Positions 9,909 to 18,549 of a DNA stretch of 64,000 nt are shown in pieces. Position numbers and translations under genes: made by a program. This DNA is from Agrilactobacillus yilanensis (GTDB taxonomy: Bacteria; Bacillota; Bacilli; Lactobacillales; Lactobacillaceae): NCBI RefSeq assembly GCF_003946725.1, contig NZ_RHOY01000014.1:1-64000 (forward strand). The letters are read 5' to 3'. The notes under the pieces are model-generated. The model ran no database searches. It saw only the letters and a list, made by a program, of their open reading frames with translations, and was not told the origin of the DNA. The first letter of the stretch is position 1; each line of letters opens with the position of its first letter.

Positions 9909-11246
9909 TTAATCCTGTGTTTCAGAGACAGCTTCCGTTTCGGTGACTTTTGGCAGTTTAACAATAATCGTTTCTAATCTTGAGCCATTCATTCGTCCGG
10001 AATAAAGTTCAATACCCTCATTTAAAGTGATGGTCTCGTGCTGTGTATTTGTAGGAATCATGCCCAGTCGCGTAATCATATAACCGGCAATTGTATCCAC
10101 ATCAGAGTGTTTAATCTCAGTTTTAAAGTAGTTATTAAAGGTATCTAATGGTACTTTACCTAAAACAACATACTCATTGTCATTAATTTTATCAATTAAC
10201 TTTTGAGCGTGATCAGACTCATCATCAATTTCACCAACAATTTCTTCTAAGACATCTTCAATTGTGACTAAGCCGACGACGCCGCCGTATTCATCTAACA
10301 AAATTGCCAATTGCTGTTGTGTTTTTTGAAATTCTACTAACAAGTCATTAATTGTCATCGTTTCAGGTACAAATAACGGTTCAATCATCACATCTGCCAA
10401 ATCTAATTTTTCAAAGCCTTTTTTGTGGGCTGCCCGCAAAATACTCTTAATGTGCACAACCCCGATGACTTTGTCCTTATCTTCCTTATAGACAGGTACT
10501 CGAGAATAAGGTTGATTTAAAATCGCCGTAATGTTTTCGCTGCTGTTATCGTCAATATCGACCATGAAAGCATCGGTTCTTGGTACCATAACTTCCCTAG
10601 CCATTTTATCACTAAAGGAGATGATCCCTTCCAGCATTTCAAATTCATCTGGCGCAATGATCCCTGTCTTACGTGATTTTTCAATGAGCGAGACCATCTC
10701 ATCTCGAGTCATCTGCTCTTCTTCTTTAGTGAAATCGATTGGTACAATCTTCATCAGTAAGTTCGTTGACGCCGACAGCAACCAAACAAACGGCCGCATT
10801 AATACCCCTACCGCTTGGACCGGTGTTACGGTTAATTTTGCCACCGCTTCTGCCCGCTGCAATGCAATTTGTTTCGGGAAAAGTTCCCCAAAAACCAATG
10901 TAATATAGGACAAAATAATGGTGATTACAACAACTGACGCTTCACTAGCCCAAGGCGCCCCTCGAAAAAGCGGCACCAAGTACTTAGCTAAAGACGTTGC
11001 CGCACTGGCTGAAGATAAGAAACCGGCAAAAGTAATGGCCACTTGAATCGTCGCTAAAAACTTGGACGAACTATTCATGACGCCCATTAACTTCTGAGCT
11101 TTTTTATCCCCAGCAGCGGCCTCCGATTCAATTCGACCTCGATTTACCGACACAATGGCCATTTCTGCAGCCGCAAACACTGCATTTACCATTGTTAGAA
11201 CAATAATTAAAATTATCTGACCAGTGACTGAACCATCACCACTCAT
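9909..11246 (-). CDS. CNNM/CorC-HlyC family transporter with CBS pair
   Basis: A 445-residue membrane protein. The N-terminal CNNM domain has about four hydrophobic segments (~8-30, 62-85, 98-125, 140-165). Two CBS domains follow (VMVPRTDAFMVDI ~215-270; MIEPLFVPETMTINDLL ~285-340). A C-terminal CorC/HlyC domain ends the protein. Members export or handle divalent cations such as Mg2+ or Co2+; older annotation as hemolysin is misleading. The RBS is weak (AAAGAGAG). Upstream of prfC by 24 nt. Confidence 0.9.
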   Translation of the reverse strand: MSGDGSVTGQIILIIVLTMVNAVFAAAEMAIVSVNRGRIESEAAAGDKKAQKLMGVMNSSSKFLATIQVAITFAGFLSSASAATSLAKYLVPLFRGAPWASEASVVVITIILSYITLVFGELFPKQIALQRAEAVAKLTVTPVQAVGVLMRPFVWLLSASTNLLMKIVPIDFTKEEEQMTRDEMVSLIEKSRKTGIIAPDEFEMLEGIISFSDKMAREVMVPRTDAFMVDIDDNSSENITAILNQPYSRVPVYKEDKDKVIGVVHIKSILRAAHKKGFEKLDLADVMIEPLFVPETMTINDLLVEFQKTQQQLAILLDEYGGVVGLVTIEDVLEEIVGEIDDESDHAQKLIDKINDNEYVVLGKVPLDTFNNYFKTEIKHSDVDTIAGYMITRLGMIPTNTQHETITLNEGIELYSGRMNGSRLETIIVKLPKVTETEAVSETQD

Positions 11247-11282
11247 AGACTATTCACGCTCTCTTTCTAATTTATACATAGT

Positions 11283-11312
11283 AAAAAAATTATAGCAATT
11301 TGTAGCTATAAT
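11283..11312 (-). terminator. Terminator of the AI-2E family gene
   Basis: Minus-strand stem ATTATAGC / GCTATAAT with an 8-nt loop followed by TTTTTT, between the AI-2E-family stop (11390) and the CNNM start. Confidence 0.7.
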
Positions 11313-11389
11313 TTCAATGAATTTTAAAGCTGGTAACGGTTGATTTTACACTAAATTAAACTTATTTTAAACCGATCACTGCTATTAGC

Positions 11390-12544
11390 CTAGTCAAGCG
11401 GTGGTGTCGCACTTGGCGGCTGTTTTTCTTCCGTCTTGAGTGCTGCTTCAACCTCCACATCGCCTTTACGCAGATGATACAAATTAATCACATACTTCAC
11501 GACAGTTTTGGCTACGGCATAAAGCGGAATGGCTAGAATCATCCCTAACAAGCCCGCAATATTCCCAGCAGCTAACAAAATCAAAATAATCGTTAAGGGA
11601 TGAATATCCAAAGCCTTGCCGACTACGTGGGGATAAATGAAGTTACCATCAACTTGCTGTACAATTAAAACAATAATAACCACGGCAATCGCCTTAGGGA
11701 AAGACTGCATTAATCCAATAATTAATGCGGGTGCTAGACCGATATAAGGGCCTAAGTAAGGCACAATATTGGCGACCCCCGCCACAAAACCTAGTAAAAA
11801 GGCATAAGGCATCCCAATAATCGTGTAACCGATAAACGTAAACGTTCCGACAAACAAACACTCTAACATCTGCCCCGCAAAATAACGTGAAATTGTCCCA
11901 TTCATTTGATGTAACAATTCCGCCACCCGTTCACGGTAACGTTCGGGGAATAGCTTTTGAAAATTAGGTACAAATCGATTCCCATCTTTTAGGAAATAAA
12001 ATAAAACAATTGGAATTGTAATTAAATTCACCACAACGCCTGCTGCGGAACTCATAAAGGACCCTAAATTACTCGTAATCGTCAAAAAGCTGCTTTTTGC
12101 CAAGCTGCTTGGACTAATCTTAATCGAACTCAGCATTTCTTCCACATTAAATTGTTTAAACCAAGAATACTCATTTAATTTTTTGACTAATTTTTCGATC
12201 TCTTTAATAAAATCTGGAAAATTATTAATCAAAGCCGTAATTTGCGTAATTAAATTAGGAATCACGGTCATCACAATCCAAATAATCGCTAAAATTAAGA
12301 TTAAAAAGACGATCAAAATGGCCCAACCCCGTTTAATTTTAACTTTACCAAGCAATACAACTAATGGATTGAGTAGATAATACAAAAACCCAGCTGCAAT
12401 GACGGGCCCAAATAAAGTGGATACAAAAACACCAATTGGTGAGAATAAAAACTGGATTTTGGATAACACAAATACCAAAGTGGCGGCTAATAGCAAAATC
12501 ACTAGCCAGGTAATTAATCTGGATTCTCTGAGTTTTTTGACCAT
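11390..12544 (-). CDS. AI-2E transporter family permease
   Basis: A 384-residue polytopic membrane protein with about eight hydrophobic stretches: two near the N-terminus (~14-60), one at ~75-95, an amphipathic central region, and a C-terminal cluster (~230-345). The typical family segment GFVAGVANIVPYLGPYIG lies near residue 255. The family (PerM/YdbI/TqsA) includes exporters and Na+/H+ antiporters; the substrate cannot be deduced. RBS AAGGAGAA lies 6 nt before ATG. Own terminator; divergent from the GNAT gene at 12612. Confidence 0.9.
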   Translation of the reverse strand: MVKKLRESRLITWLVILLLAATLVFVLSKIQFLFSPIGVFVSTLFGPVIAAGFLYYLLNPLVVLLGKVKIKRGWAILIVFLILILAIIWIVMTVIPNLITQITALINNFPDFIKEIEKLVKKLNEYSWFKQFNVEEMLSSIKISPSSLAKSSFLTITSNLGSFMSSAAGVVVNLITIPIVLFYFLKDGNRFVPNFQKLFPERYRERVAELLHQMNGTISRYFAGQMLECLFVGTFTFIGYTIIGMPYAFLLGFVAGVANIVPYLGPYIGLAPALIIGLMQSFPKAIAVVIIVLIVQQVDGNFIYPHVVGKALDIHPLTIILILLAAGNIAGLLGMILAIPLYAVAKTVVKYVINLYHLRKGDVEVEAALKTEEKQPPSATPPLD

Positions 12545-12611
12545 TCAATTTTCTCCTTAAAAAGCTAGTGTTGTACAATAATCAATGTTAACATTGACTC
12601 TGAGGTGTTTT

Positions 12612-13058
12612 ATGACAATTAAATCTACAACTGACTTAACTTGCGCTATCTATCAAGATGCGCTAAATATTCGCAAAGCTGTTTTTGTTAAAGAACAGCA
12701 TGTCCCTGAAAATTTGGAAATTGATGCCAATGAAAGTAAAACAATTCACTTTGTAAAGTATATCAAGCAACAGCCCGTGGGTACAGCACGTTTATTGCCC
12801 TGCCCTGATAAAAATTTTAATTTAATTCAACGTGTGGCTGTTATGAAAGCCGCGCGCCATCAGCATATCGGTTCTGAACTCATTAAGGCTATTGTACACT
12901 ATCATCTTGCGCACTACCCGGATCAAGCCTTACAGCTGGGTGCACAAGAACATGCCATTGAATTTTATGAAGCGTTAGGCTTTCAAGTTATCGCTGATGA
13001 ACCTGCTTATTTAGACGCCGGTATGCGGCATCGCGAAATGCGTCTTATCGTAAAATAG
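12612..13058 (+). CDS. GNAT family N-acetyltransferase (YjcF/ElaA-like)
   Basis: About 148 residues with the GNAT fold. The N-terminal VREEVF-like stretch (AVFVKEQHVPENLEIDANE, ~20-40) is typical of the YjcF/ElaA group; the acetyl-CoA loop region RVAVMKAARHQHIGSELI (~75-95) and the C-terminal EFYEALGFQVIADEPAYLDAG follow. Start chosen at ATG 12612 because GAGGTG lies just upstream; the longer frame from 12585 lacks an RBS. 18 nt upstream of the next gene, likely operonic. Acceptor substrate unknown. Confidence 0.85.
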   Translation: MTIKSTTDLTCAIYQDALNIRKAVFVKEQHVPENLEIDANESKTIHFVKYIKQQPVGTARLLPCPDKNFNLIQRVAVMKAARHQHIGSELIKAIVHYHLAHYPDQALQLGAQEHAIEFYEALGFQVIADEPAYLDAGMRHREMRLIVK

Positions 13059-13076
13059 AATAGGAGTCGCCCCATC

Positions 13077-13535
13077 ATGTCAAATAAAAAAGCAATTTTA
13101 GTTTATACTTTTATGCTGGTCATTCCTTACATTTTGAGCCTAGCTCTGATCGGCATTGCCTATAACGCCCTAGTTTTACATAGTGCTAGCCTATGGCGAA
13201 CCGCAGTGGGCAGTTGTGTCGGCGCTTGCATCATGCTTGCCGTCAAAATTACCGTTGAACGCCCTTTAGAAATTATTTTAAATTTTGTAAACAACCGCTT
13301 TTTGCGTTTTCTCGTCAATAGTTTTTGGATCACCCAATCCAAACGCAAAATCATTTCTAATTTAATCGTTGATTTTGTCCTATCTGGCATTGCTACCTGG
13401 GGCATCCGCCAATTATTCACCCACGGCCAAATCTTAGGCAACCTGTTAGGCATCGTCTTAGGCCTAATGTTTGTCTTCGCCCTCATCGGTGCTTACCTAG
13501 AATTTGACCTGCTGAGCGTTGACGGCGCAGATTAA
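13077..13535 (+). CDS. Predicted membrane protein (152 aa), unknown function
   Basis: About four transmembrane helices (~8-30, 40-60, 100-115, 122-145), with a basic loop between helices 2 and 3. No recognisable domain. RBS GGAG about 10 nt upstream; lies 18 nt after the GNAT gene on the same strand, so probably one transcript. Its stop codon is followed after 6 nt by the first of an array of hairpin elements. Confidence 0.75.
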   Translation: MSNKKAILVYTFMLVIPYILSLALIGIAYNALVLHSASLWRTAVGSCVGACIMLAVKITVERPLEIILNFVNNRFLRFLVNSFWITQSKRKIISNLIVDFVLSGIATWGIRQLFTHGQILGNLLGIVLGLMFVFALIGAYLEFDLLSVDGAD

Positions 13536-13541
13536 AGTAAA

Positions 13542-13656
13542 AGAGCGTGAGCTAGAGCGGGAAAGCCTCGAGCACTAACCTAGAATCTCGCAGTGTGTCG
13601 TCAGACACGCAAGAGAGTCGTAGTTATGTGAGAGCTTTGCTCTAGTGAGCGCGTTT
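13542..13656 (+). repeat. 3'-end hairpin element 1 (subtype A)
   Basis: Member of the dispersed family described in the findings: head AGAGCGTGA, tail GAGCGCGTTT. Helix CTAGAGC/GCTCTAG is followed by a GGG bulge and helix AAAGC/GCTTT. The conserved internal loop motifs are CCTAG (13579-13583) and CGTAG (13619-13623), with apical hairpin TGTGTC-GTCA-GACACG. It begins 6 nt after the stop of the membrane protein gene, sense orientation. Confidence 0.88.
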
Positions 13657-13662
13657 TAGATC

Positions 13663-13778
13663 AGAGCGTGACAAAAGACGGGTTGATTTTGAGCATAGCC
13701 TAGGCTAACGCCATGAGCGGTTTTCGCTTACAAGTTAGACGTAGCTAGGCGCAGAAATCAGTCTTTTGGAACGCGTTT
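13663..13778 (+). repeat. 3'-end hairpin element 2 (subtype B)
   Basis: Head AGAGCGTGA, tail GGAACGCGTTT's last ten bases. The arms AAAAGAC/GTCTTTT, GATTT/AAATC, TAGC/GCTA, CTAAC/GTTAG and ATGAGCG/CGCTTAC fold the whole unit into one hairpin. Loop motifs CCTAG (13699-13703) and CGTAG (13740-13744). Six bases (TAGATC) separate it from element 1. The outer stem reads ACAAAAGAC/GTCTTTTGG here, so arm length varies slightly from other B copies. Confidence 0.88.
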
Positions 13779-13804
13779 AGAGCGTGAGCCAACACGGGTG
13801 ATTT
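13779..13804 (+). repeat. Truncated hairpin element head 3
   Basis: AGAGCGTGAGCCAACACGGG follows element 2 with no spacer and then loses similarity to subtypes A-C. Element 11 begins with a similar stretch (AGAGCGTGATCCAACAC), so the two may be the same short or decayed subtype. A terminator whose own stem starts AGAGCGTGAACTGGAG follows. Confidence 0.6.
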
Positions 13805-13807
13805 CGA

Positions 13808-13850
13808 AAAAGAGCGTGAACTGGAGCAAAACTCCAATTCACGCTCTTTT
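13808..13850. terminator. Bidirectional terminator, stem shares the element head
   Basis: 19-bp stem (arms 13808-13826 and 13832-13850) with loop CAAAA and T runs on both strands. It can end the GNAT/membrane-protein transcript and the convergent MFS gene. Its stem begins AGAGCGTGAACTGGAG, resembling the head of the hairpin elements. The single mismatch is C/A on the plus strand and a G-U pair on the minus strand. Confidence 0.92.
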
Positions 13851-13853
13851 CTT

Positions 13854-15311
13854 TTACTCAATAATTTCCTTATTTGGATCTGTCAAATTGATCAGCCAAA
13901 CAATAGCAATCATAGTGACCGTGATACCAAAGACAGTGTGTAACGCAGTTAAAATAATAGGATCAATAACTTGTCGGTTCGCATCGTTGACTTTGCTGCT
14001 ACTGCTAATGACGTCGTTGACCTGTCCAAAAGTAACCCCGCTGTTCAAATTTAATTTAATCATCAAATTCAACACCGCGCCGTAAATACCGGTCATTACC
14101 GTTTGGCCTAAGGATCGGCCCAATGTAAGTACTGAAGTTGCAGAACCGACCATCGTATCATCCACTAAATGTTGGCTAAGAATTGTATTCATACTGATGA
14201 CAATCCCCATGACCAAACCATTTAAAATGGCAATCGCATAAAACAGCCAGACTGGGAAATTTAAGTCTGCAAATAACAAACTAACATACGCCGCCAACAA
14301 AATTGCCACCATTACTAAAACTACCCGTTTTGGCACAAAGCGGCTAATAATCCGGCCGACAAAAAAGGACGCCAAAAGCCACATAATTGAACTAGACGTA
14401 ACAACTAAGCCGGCACCGGTTGCTGAAACTTGGTACAACGACTGCAGCCAAATTGGGAAATAAACTTGGTAGCCAATCAAAATACCGCTTAAGATGGTCA
14501 CCGTAACAATTTGAATGGTAAACGTCCGATTATGAAACATCTTTGGTGAAATTAAAGGATCCTCAAACCGTTTTTCTTGGCGAATGAACAGGCCAAAACT
14601 AACAAGTGCGATCACTGCCAAAATTAGCGCTAAAATCACTTGACTGTTTAAGATTTGAATTGCTAACAGGGTCGTAATCAACCCTAAAGACAGCCAAGTA
14701 ATCCCAACTCGGTCAATAACCAGTTTCGTTTTTTGTTCAAAATGCTCCCTATATCCAAACCAGACCAGCAACAAGACCAATACACCTAAAGGCACATTGA
14801 CAAAAAAGACCCAGTGCCAAGAAAGTTGATCTACTAAAAAGCCCCCAATTAATGGGCCCACTAACGCTGACAAGCCCCAAGCCGTATTGTTTAAAGCCAA
14901 GACATTTGCCCGTTCTTCAAAATCGAAATTATCGGCAATAATCGTAAATGTCAACGGCATTACCGCACCGGCACCAACACCTTGAATGGCCCGGGCAATA
15001 ATTAGCAGCAAGATTGTTGGCGCTAACCCACTGAATAAAGAACCTAGCGTAAAGACGAGTACACCCCATAAGAAGATCTTACGCCGACCTAAAGTATCTG
15101 CTAATTTGCCATAAATTGGTGTGGTTATTGCGGTGGTCAACAAATAGGCACTCATAATCCAACTCTGATAAGCCAAGCCATGCAGTTCACTAATAATCGC
15201 CGGTAGAGCCGTAGTCACAATGGTTACTTCCACAGAAGTCATGAACGTGGCAATAAATACCGCCGCCATGATCACCCCACGATTGTTAGATTTCATTTTA
15301 TTTTCAGCCAT
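13854..15311 (-). CDS. MFS drug exporter, DHA2 (EmrB/QacA) family
   Basis: A 485-residue protein with about 14 transmembrane helices. Motif A follows TM2 (GKLADTLGRRKIFL, ~68-81). A TM5 motif-C-like segment GLSALVGPLIGGFLVD lies near 150. Proton-driven export of drugs or toxic compounds from the membrane is the family role; the substrate is unknown. RBS AGAGGAC before ATG. It starts 9 nt after the upstream small gene, so the two form an operon ending in the bidirectional terminator. Confidence 0.92.
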   Translation of the reverse strand: MAENKMKSNNRGVIMAAVFIATFMTSVEVTIVTTALPAIISELHGLAYQSWIMSAYLLTTAITTPIYGKLADTLGRRKIFLWGVLVFTLGSLFSGLAPTILLLIIARAIQGVGAGAVMPLTFTIIADNFDFEERANVLALNNTAWGLSALVGPLIGGFLVDQLSWHWVFFVNVPLGVLVLLLVWFGYREHFEQKTKLVIDRVGITWLSLGLITTLLAIQILNSQVILALILAVIALVSFGLFIRQEKRFEDPLISPKMFHNRTFTIQIVTVTILSGILIGYQVYFPIWLQSLYQVSATGAGLVVTSSSIMWLLASFFVGRIISRFVPKRVVLVMVAILLAAYVSLLFADLNFPVWLFYAIAILNGLVMGIVISMNTILSQHLVDDTMVGSATSVLTLGRSLGQTVMTGIYGAVLNLMIKLNLNSGVTFGQVNDVISSSSKVNDANRQVIDPIILTALHTVFGITVTMIAIVWLINLTDPNKEIIE

Positions 15312-15320
15312 AACAGTCCT

Positions 15321-15842
15321 CTAATCAAAGTAGGCAGCATCATCCGTTGCTGTCCCTAAATAAATTTGTTGGGTCACACTCGTAATTTCACCAGCATCAT
15401 CTAACTGGTAACTTTCCAAAAAATAAGGCTTATTTGTTTGGCCCAAATGTTCTGGCAGTGTAATACCTGCTTTTTCAAATCTATCAAAAGTGGCATTAAT
15501 TAACTGTCCTAAAGGTAAAGGCAGCTGGATACTTGCTTTTTGCTGTGCCTTGGCCACCTGACTTGCTGGTAAATCAAATTGATGCAGCCCTGCTGGAATG
15601 GTAATCGCCGCTGGCACCACAACACCCACCCAAGCAATAAAGGAATACGGTGAAAAAACAATTAAAGTGCTGCGATTCATTGGTGCCCCCGATGCCGCTA
15701 CAAGTTGATCTAATTGGGCCAAGTCCCCATTGCCAATTAGTTCATTCCAAGCCGACGTCAAACTGCCATTTTCATCTAAAGCGGTTGCCAAGTTCGCCTG
15801 CCCTATAAACTTCAGCGGTGCAACCTGTTCAATTTTACTCAA
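15321..15842 (-). CDS. Protein of unknown function (173 aa), possibly effector-binding type
   Basis: A soluble protein without signal peptide. The layout (hydrophobic central strands FSPYSFIAWVGVVVPAAITI, then INATFDRFEKAGITLP and a late PYFLESYQLDD...TSVTQQIYLGTA) vaguely resembles GyrI-like small-molecule-binding domains, but I cannot see a firm match. TTG start with AAAGGGG upstream. Immediately upstream of the DHA2 exporter, so a substrate-binding or accessory role is plausible inference only. Confidence 0.65.
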   Translation of the reverse strand: MSKIEQVAPLKFIGQANLATALDENGSLTSAWNELIGNGDLAQLDQLVAASGAPMNRSTLIVFSPYSFIAWVGVVVPAAITIPAGLHQFDLPASQVAKAQQKASIQLPLPLGQLINATFDRFEKAGITLPEHLGQTNKPYFLESYQLDDAGEITSVTQQIYLGTATDDAAYFD

Positions 15843-15903
15843 AATCTCTATCCCCTTTACTTTAAATTTAATCAGCTACTTATCAGAATATTTATTAACA
15901 TTC

Positions 15904-15949
15904 AAAAGAGAGGCCAATGACAAAACATAACGTCTTGCCATGGCCTCTA
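15904..15949 (-). terminator. Terminator of the DUF402 gene
   Basis: Minus-strand stem AGAGGCCA/TGGCCTCT extended by partly paired inner sequence, followed by a short T-rich tract. Lies 15 bp after the stop at 15964. Confidence 0.75.
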
Positions 15950-15963
15950 ATTAACTGCGATTC

Positions 15964-16500
15964 TTATTGACGATGGGATAACTCAAGGTAGCGATTATAC
16001 CAAATATCAATATACTCTTTTGAGAACGGACCCTTACCATGTTCGATCCAATCCACCAAAACTTTGACATTTGATTTTAAAATATGGTCAACTTCAGCAG
16101 AATAATGCCACTTAGCGGCATGATCCTCATATTCATCCACATCTAGTAAACGCCTTTCACCATTTGCAAAAACCTTAACATCTAAATCATAATCAATATA
16201 TTTTAGTGCCTCTTTGTCTAACACAAACGGTGAGGCAAGATTGCAATAATACGCAACACCACTTTCGCGAATCATTGCAATGATGTTAAACCAGTAACGT
16301 TTATGAAAGAAAATAATGGCTGGTTCTCTCGTCAGCCAGCGACGCCCATCTGATTCCGTAACTAACGTATGATCGTTACAGCCAATTAATTCATACTCAC
16401 TGGTTTTTAAAACCATTGTATCTCGCCAGGTCCGATGTAAGCTCCCATCATGCTTATAACTTTGAATCGCAATGTAGTCTCCTTCTTTGGGAACAGGCAT
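15964..16500 (-). CDS. DUF402 nucleoside tri/diphosphatase-like protein (YgaC family)
   Basis: A 178-residue cytoplasmic protein matching the Firmicute YgaC/DUF402 group in length and sequence ([62 protein letters not shown] with conserved acidic residues). Characterised members hydrolyse nucleoside di- or triphosphates with divalent metals. Placed between mutY and its own terminator on the minus strand. ATG with an upstream AAGGAGA (AAAGAAGGAGACTAC lies inside the frame, so the real start could be slightly downstream, but 16500 fits family length). Confidence 0.85.
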   Translation of the reverse strand: MPVPKEGDYIAIQSYKHDGSLHRTWRDTMVLKTSEYELIGCNDHTLVTESDGRRWLTREPAIIFFHKRYWFNIIAMIRESGVAYYCNLASPFVLDKEALKYIDYDLDVKVFANGERRLLDVDEYEDHAAKWHYSAEVDHILKSNVKVLVDWIEHGKGPFSKEYIDIWYNRYLELSHRQ

Positions 16501-16574
16501 TGTCGACCCAGCTTTCCAAATACATTTTCCTTACATATTATAACAGAAAAGCGCCTATTTTCCTAAACAATATT

Positions 16575-17660
16575 TTAGGCTTGACTTAATCTAGTCCAAA
16601 GCTTTTTTTGCAAAGTTGGCAATGCTAGCTTTGCAAATTCAGCGGGCTGTTTAAAAGCACCAGAAAAGTAAGCCAAATCGCTGCTTTCTGATAAATCTGC
16701 AGTCACTAAGGTTAAAGTCCAATGTAAATGCGTGAAAATATGCGTCACTGGTTTCACCGGGGCTAATTGTATCTGTTGCAAGGCCAAATTATAATGTTGC
16801 TTAAAATAACGAAGCACCCCTTGTGTCAAATCCAAGTCTTCAGGCAAATCTGCTTGATCAATCAATGGGAAAGTTGATAGACCTGCTAATAGACCCGTTT
16901 TAGGCCGCTGTTGCAACAAATAAGCCCCAGCCTCATTGCGAACGGCAACAGCTACTAATTGTACTTTTTGCTTTTTAATCTTTTTCTTTTTCACTGGTAA
17001 ATCTAGCATAGTTCCTTGGGCATAACTTTGACAGAATGCTTGCAACGGGCAAAATAAACAGAGCGGCTCTTTTGTTGTACAAACCGAAGCCCCCAGATCC
17101 ATTACGGCCTGATTAAAGTCCCCCGGCCGATCTTTTGGAATTAACGGCTGAATCAAAGTTCTAAAATGCTGAGATGCCTTGCTTTGTGAAATATCGGTTT
17201 GGTCATTAAAAATACGACTGAACACCCGGTAAGCATTGCCATCCACCGCTGGAACCACCTCATTAAACGCAATACTTGCCACCGCACCGGCAGTATAAGG
17301 TCCGATGCCGATAATATCCAGCAGCGCCGTAGCCGTCTGGGGAAACTGCCCATTATAATCGGTCATAATTTGTTGCGCTGCTCGTTTTAAATTTCGTGCC
17401 CGAGCATAATAGCCCAACCCTTCCCAGCACTTCATCAATACATCATCTGGGGCAGCAGCCAAACTTGCTAAATCAGGAAAAGTTTGAATAAACCGCTCAA
17501 AATAAGGCAGCACCGTTTGTACTTGCGTTTGCTGCAACATAATCTCTGACAGCCATACATAATAAGGCTGTGGGTTTTCACGCCAAGGCAGTACCCGCCG
17601 ATTTTGATCGTACCAAGTCAAAAACGTGCTCTGAAAAGTTCTAATTGTCTGCTGTTCCAT
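16575..17660 (-). CDS. mutY: A/G-specific adenine glycosylase
   Basis: Removes A mispaired with 8-oxoG. About 361 residues. Helix-hairpin-helix LLDIIGIGPYTAGAVASIAF (~110-130) with catalytic Asp in VDGNAYRVFSRIF. The [4Fe-4S] cluster motif C-X6-C-X2-C-X5-C lies in CTTKEPLCLFCPLQAFC (~195-212). The C-terminal NUDIX-like domain recognises 8-oxoG. ATG at 17660 is preferred over 17672 because GAGG lies 6 nt upstream. It follows the recX stop directly, so the two DNA-maintenance genes are coupled. Confidence 0.95.
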   Translation of the reverse strand: MEQQTIRTFQSTFLTWYDQNRRVLPWRENPQPYYVWLSEIMLQQTQVQTVLPYFERFIQTFPDLASLAAAPDDVLMKCWEGLGYYARARNLKRAAQQIMTDYNGQFPQTATALLDIIGIGPYTAGAVASIAFNEVVPAVDGNAYRVFSRIFNDQTDISQSKASQHFRTLIQPLIPKDRPGDFNQAVMDLGASVCTTKEPLCLFCPLQAFCQSYAQGTMLDLPVKKKKIKKQKVQLVAVAVRNEAGAYLLQQRPKTGLLAGLSTFPLIDQADLPEDLDLTQGVLRYFKQHYNLALQQIQLAPVKPVTHIFTHLHWTLTLVTADLSESSDLAYFSGAFKQPAEFAKLALPTLQKKLWTRLSQA

Positions 17661-17661
17661 T

Positions 17662-18459
17662 TCAAGCCTCATCCATTGTTTTTTGTTCCAAAAATCGCTG
17701 AATCATATCTAAATTAAATCCTTTGCGGTACAAACTTTGCTTTATCTTTTGACGGCCATTGGGCTGATCGTGATAGCGTCGCCACAGCCGTTCACCAGCT
17801 TGCTGCAGCGCTGTTTGTTCAGCATCATCATCTTGAGTTAATGCCGCTTGCGCTAAGGCTTCAGTAATAACATCCCCGTTAAACCCTTTTTGCATTAAAT
17901 TCTGCCGAATTTTTTGTTGCCGCTCAAAAAAAGACCGCTGTTGTCCGCCTTTAGCTAATTTCTTAACGAGCAGCAGCGCATTCGCTACTTGGGTTTCAAA
18001 CGGATATTCTTCTGCTAACACATTTTCTATAGTCTCATTGGCAATACCTTTTTGCCGGAGTTTTTGTATAATAACTTTAGGTCCCTTGCGACTAACATTA
18101 ATTTCTGTGCGCACAAAGCTTCGAGCAAAACTTAAATCATCTAAATAGTTCAGTTCCGTTAATTTCGTGATAATATGATTAACAGTAGCACCCGTATAAT
18201 CTTTATCATACAAATACTTTTTCACTTCTAATGTTGACCGTAGCTGATAACTCAAATAATCCAAAGCGCGGCCATAGGCTTTGGCCTCATTATCCGCATT
18301 CTTTAATGCCTCAACTTCAGCTTCTGTCAATTCTTGGCCTTTCATTAAGGCAAATTGAATCAACACAGATTCTGCAACTGGAAAAGCATAAGTTTCATCA
18401 AGATAAATATTGTAGCGATCCTTATGCCGCTGCTGCACTTCAATTTTTGTGATCTTCAC
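17662..18459 (-). CDS. recX: Recombination regulator RecX
   Basis: Modulates RecA filament activity. 265 residues, the long Firmicute form. Repeated three-helix RecX motifs are visible (RALDYLSYQLRSTLEVKKYL ~64-83; LNYLDDLSFARSFVRT ~103-118; KIRQNLMQKGFNGDVITEAL ~180-200; KIKQSLYRKGFNLDMIQRFL ~238-258). GTG start with GAGGTG upstream. Upstream partner of mutY, divergent from rlmD. Confidence 0.93.
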   Translation of the reverse strand: MKITKIEVQQRHKDRYNIYLDETYAFPVAESVLIQFALMKGQELTEAEVEALKNADNEAKAYGRALDYLSYQLRSTLEVKKYLYDKDYTGATVNHIITKLTELNYLDDLSFARSFVRTEINVSRKGPKVIIQKLRQKGIANETIENVLAEEYPFETQVANALLLVKKLAKGGQQRSFFERQQKIRQNLMQKGFNGDVITEALAQAALTQDDDAEQTALQQAGERLWRRYHDQPNGRQKIKQSLYRKGFNLDMIQRFLEQKTMDEA

Positions 18460-18549
18460 TGACGCACCTCAATTTTCTTTCTACACACTTTTTGATTCTC
18501 TATTTAAGTCTAGCAAGCCCCAAAATCACTGTCAAACAAAGGAGATATT

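Noticed and set aside
11255-11263. AGAGCGTGA on the minus strand upstream of the CNNM gene
   Set aside because: No bulge, loop motifs or tail follow; coding sequence begins at once, so a chance match.
13542-13778. MITE or insertion-sequence interpretation of the hairpin elements
   Set aside because: The ends are complementary only with G-U pairs, no target-site duplication is visible, and copies are tandem and always in gene sense. A mobile origin is not excluded but not supported.
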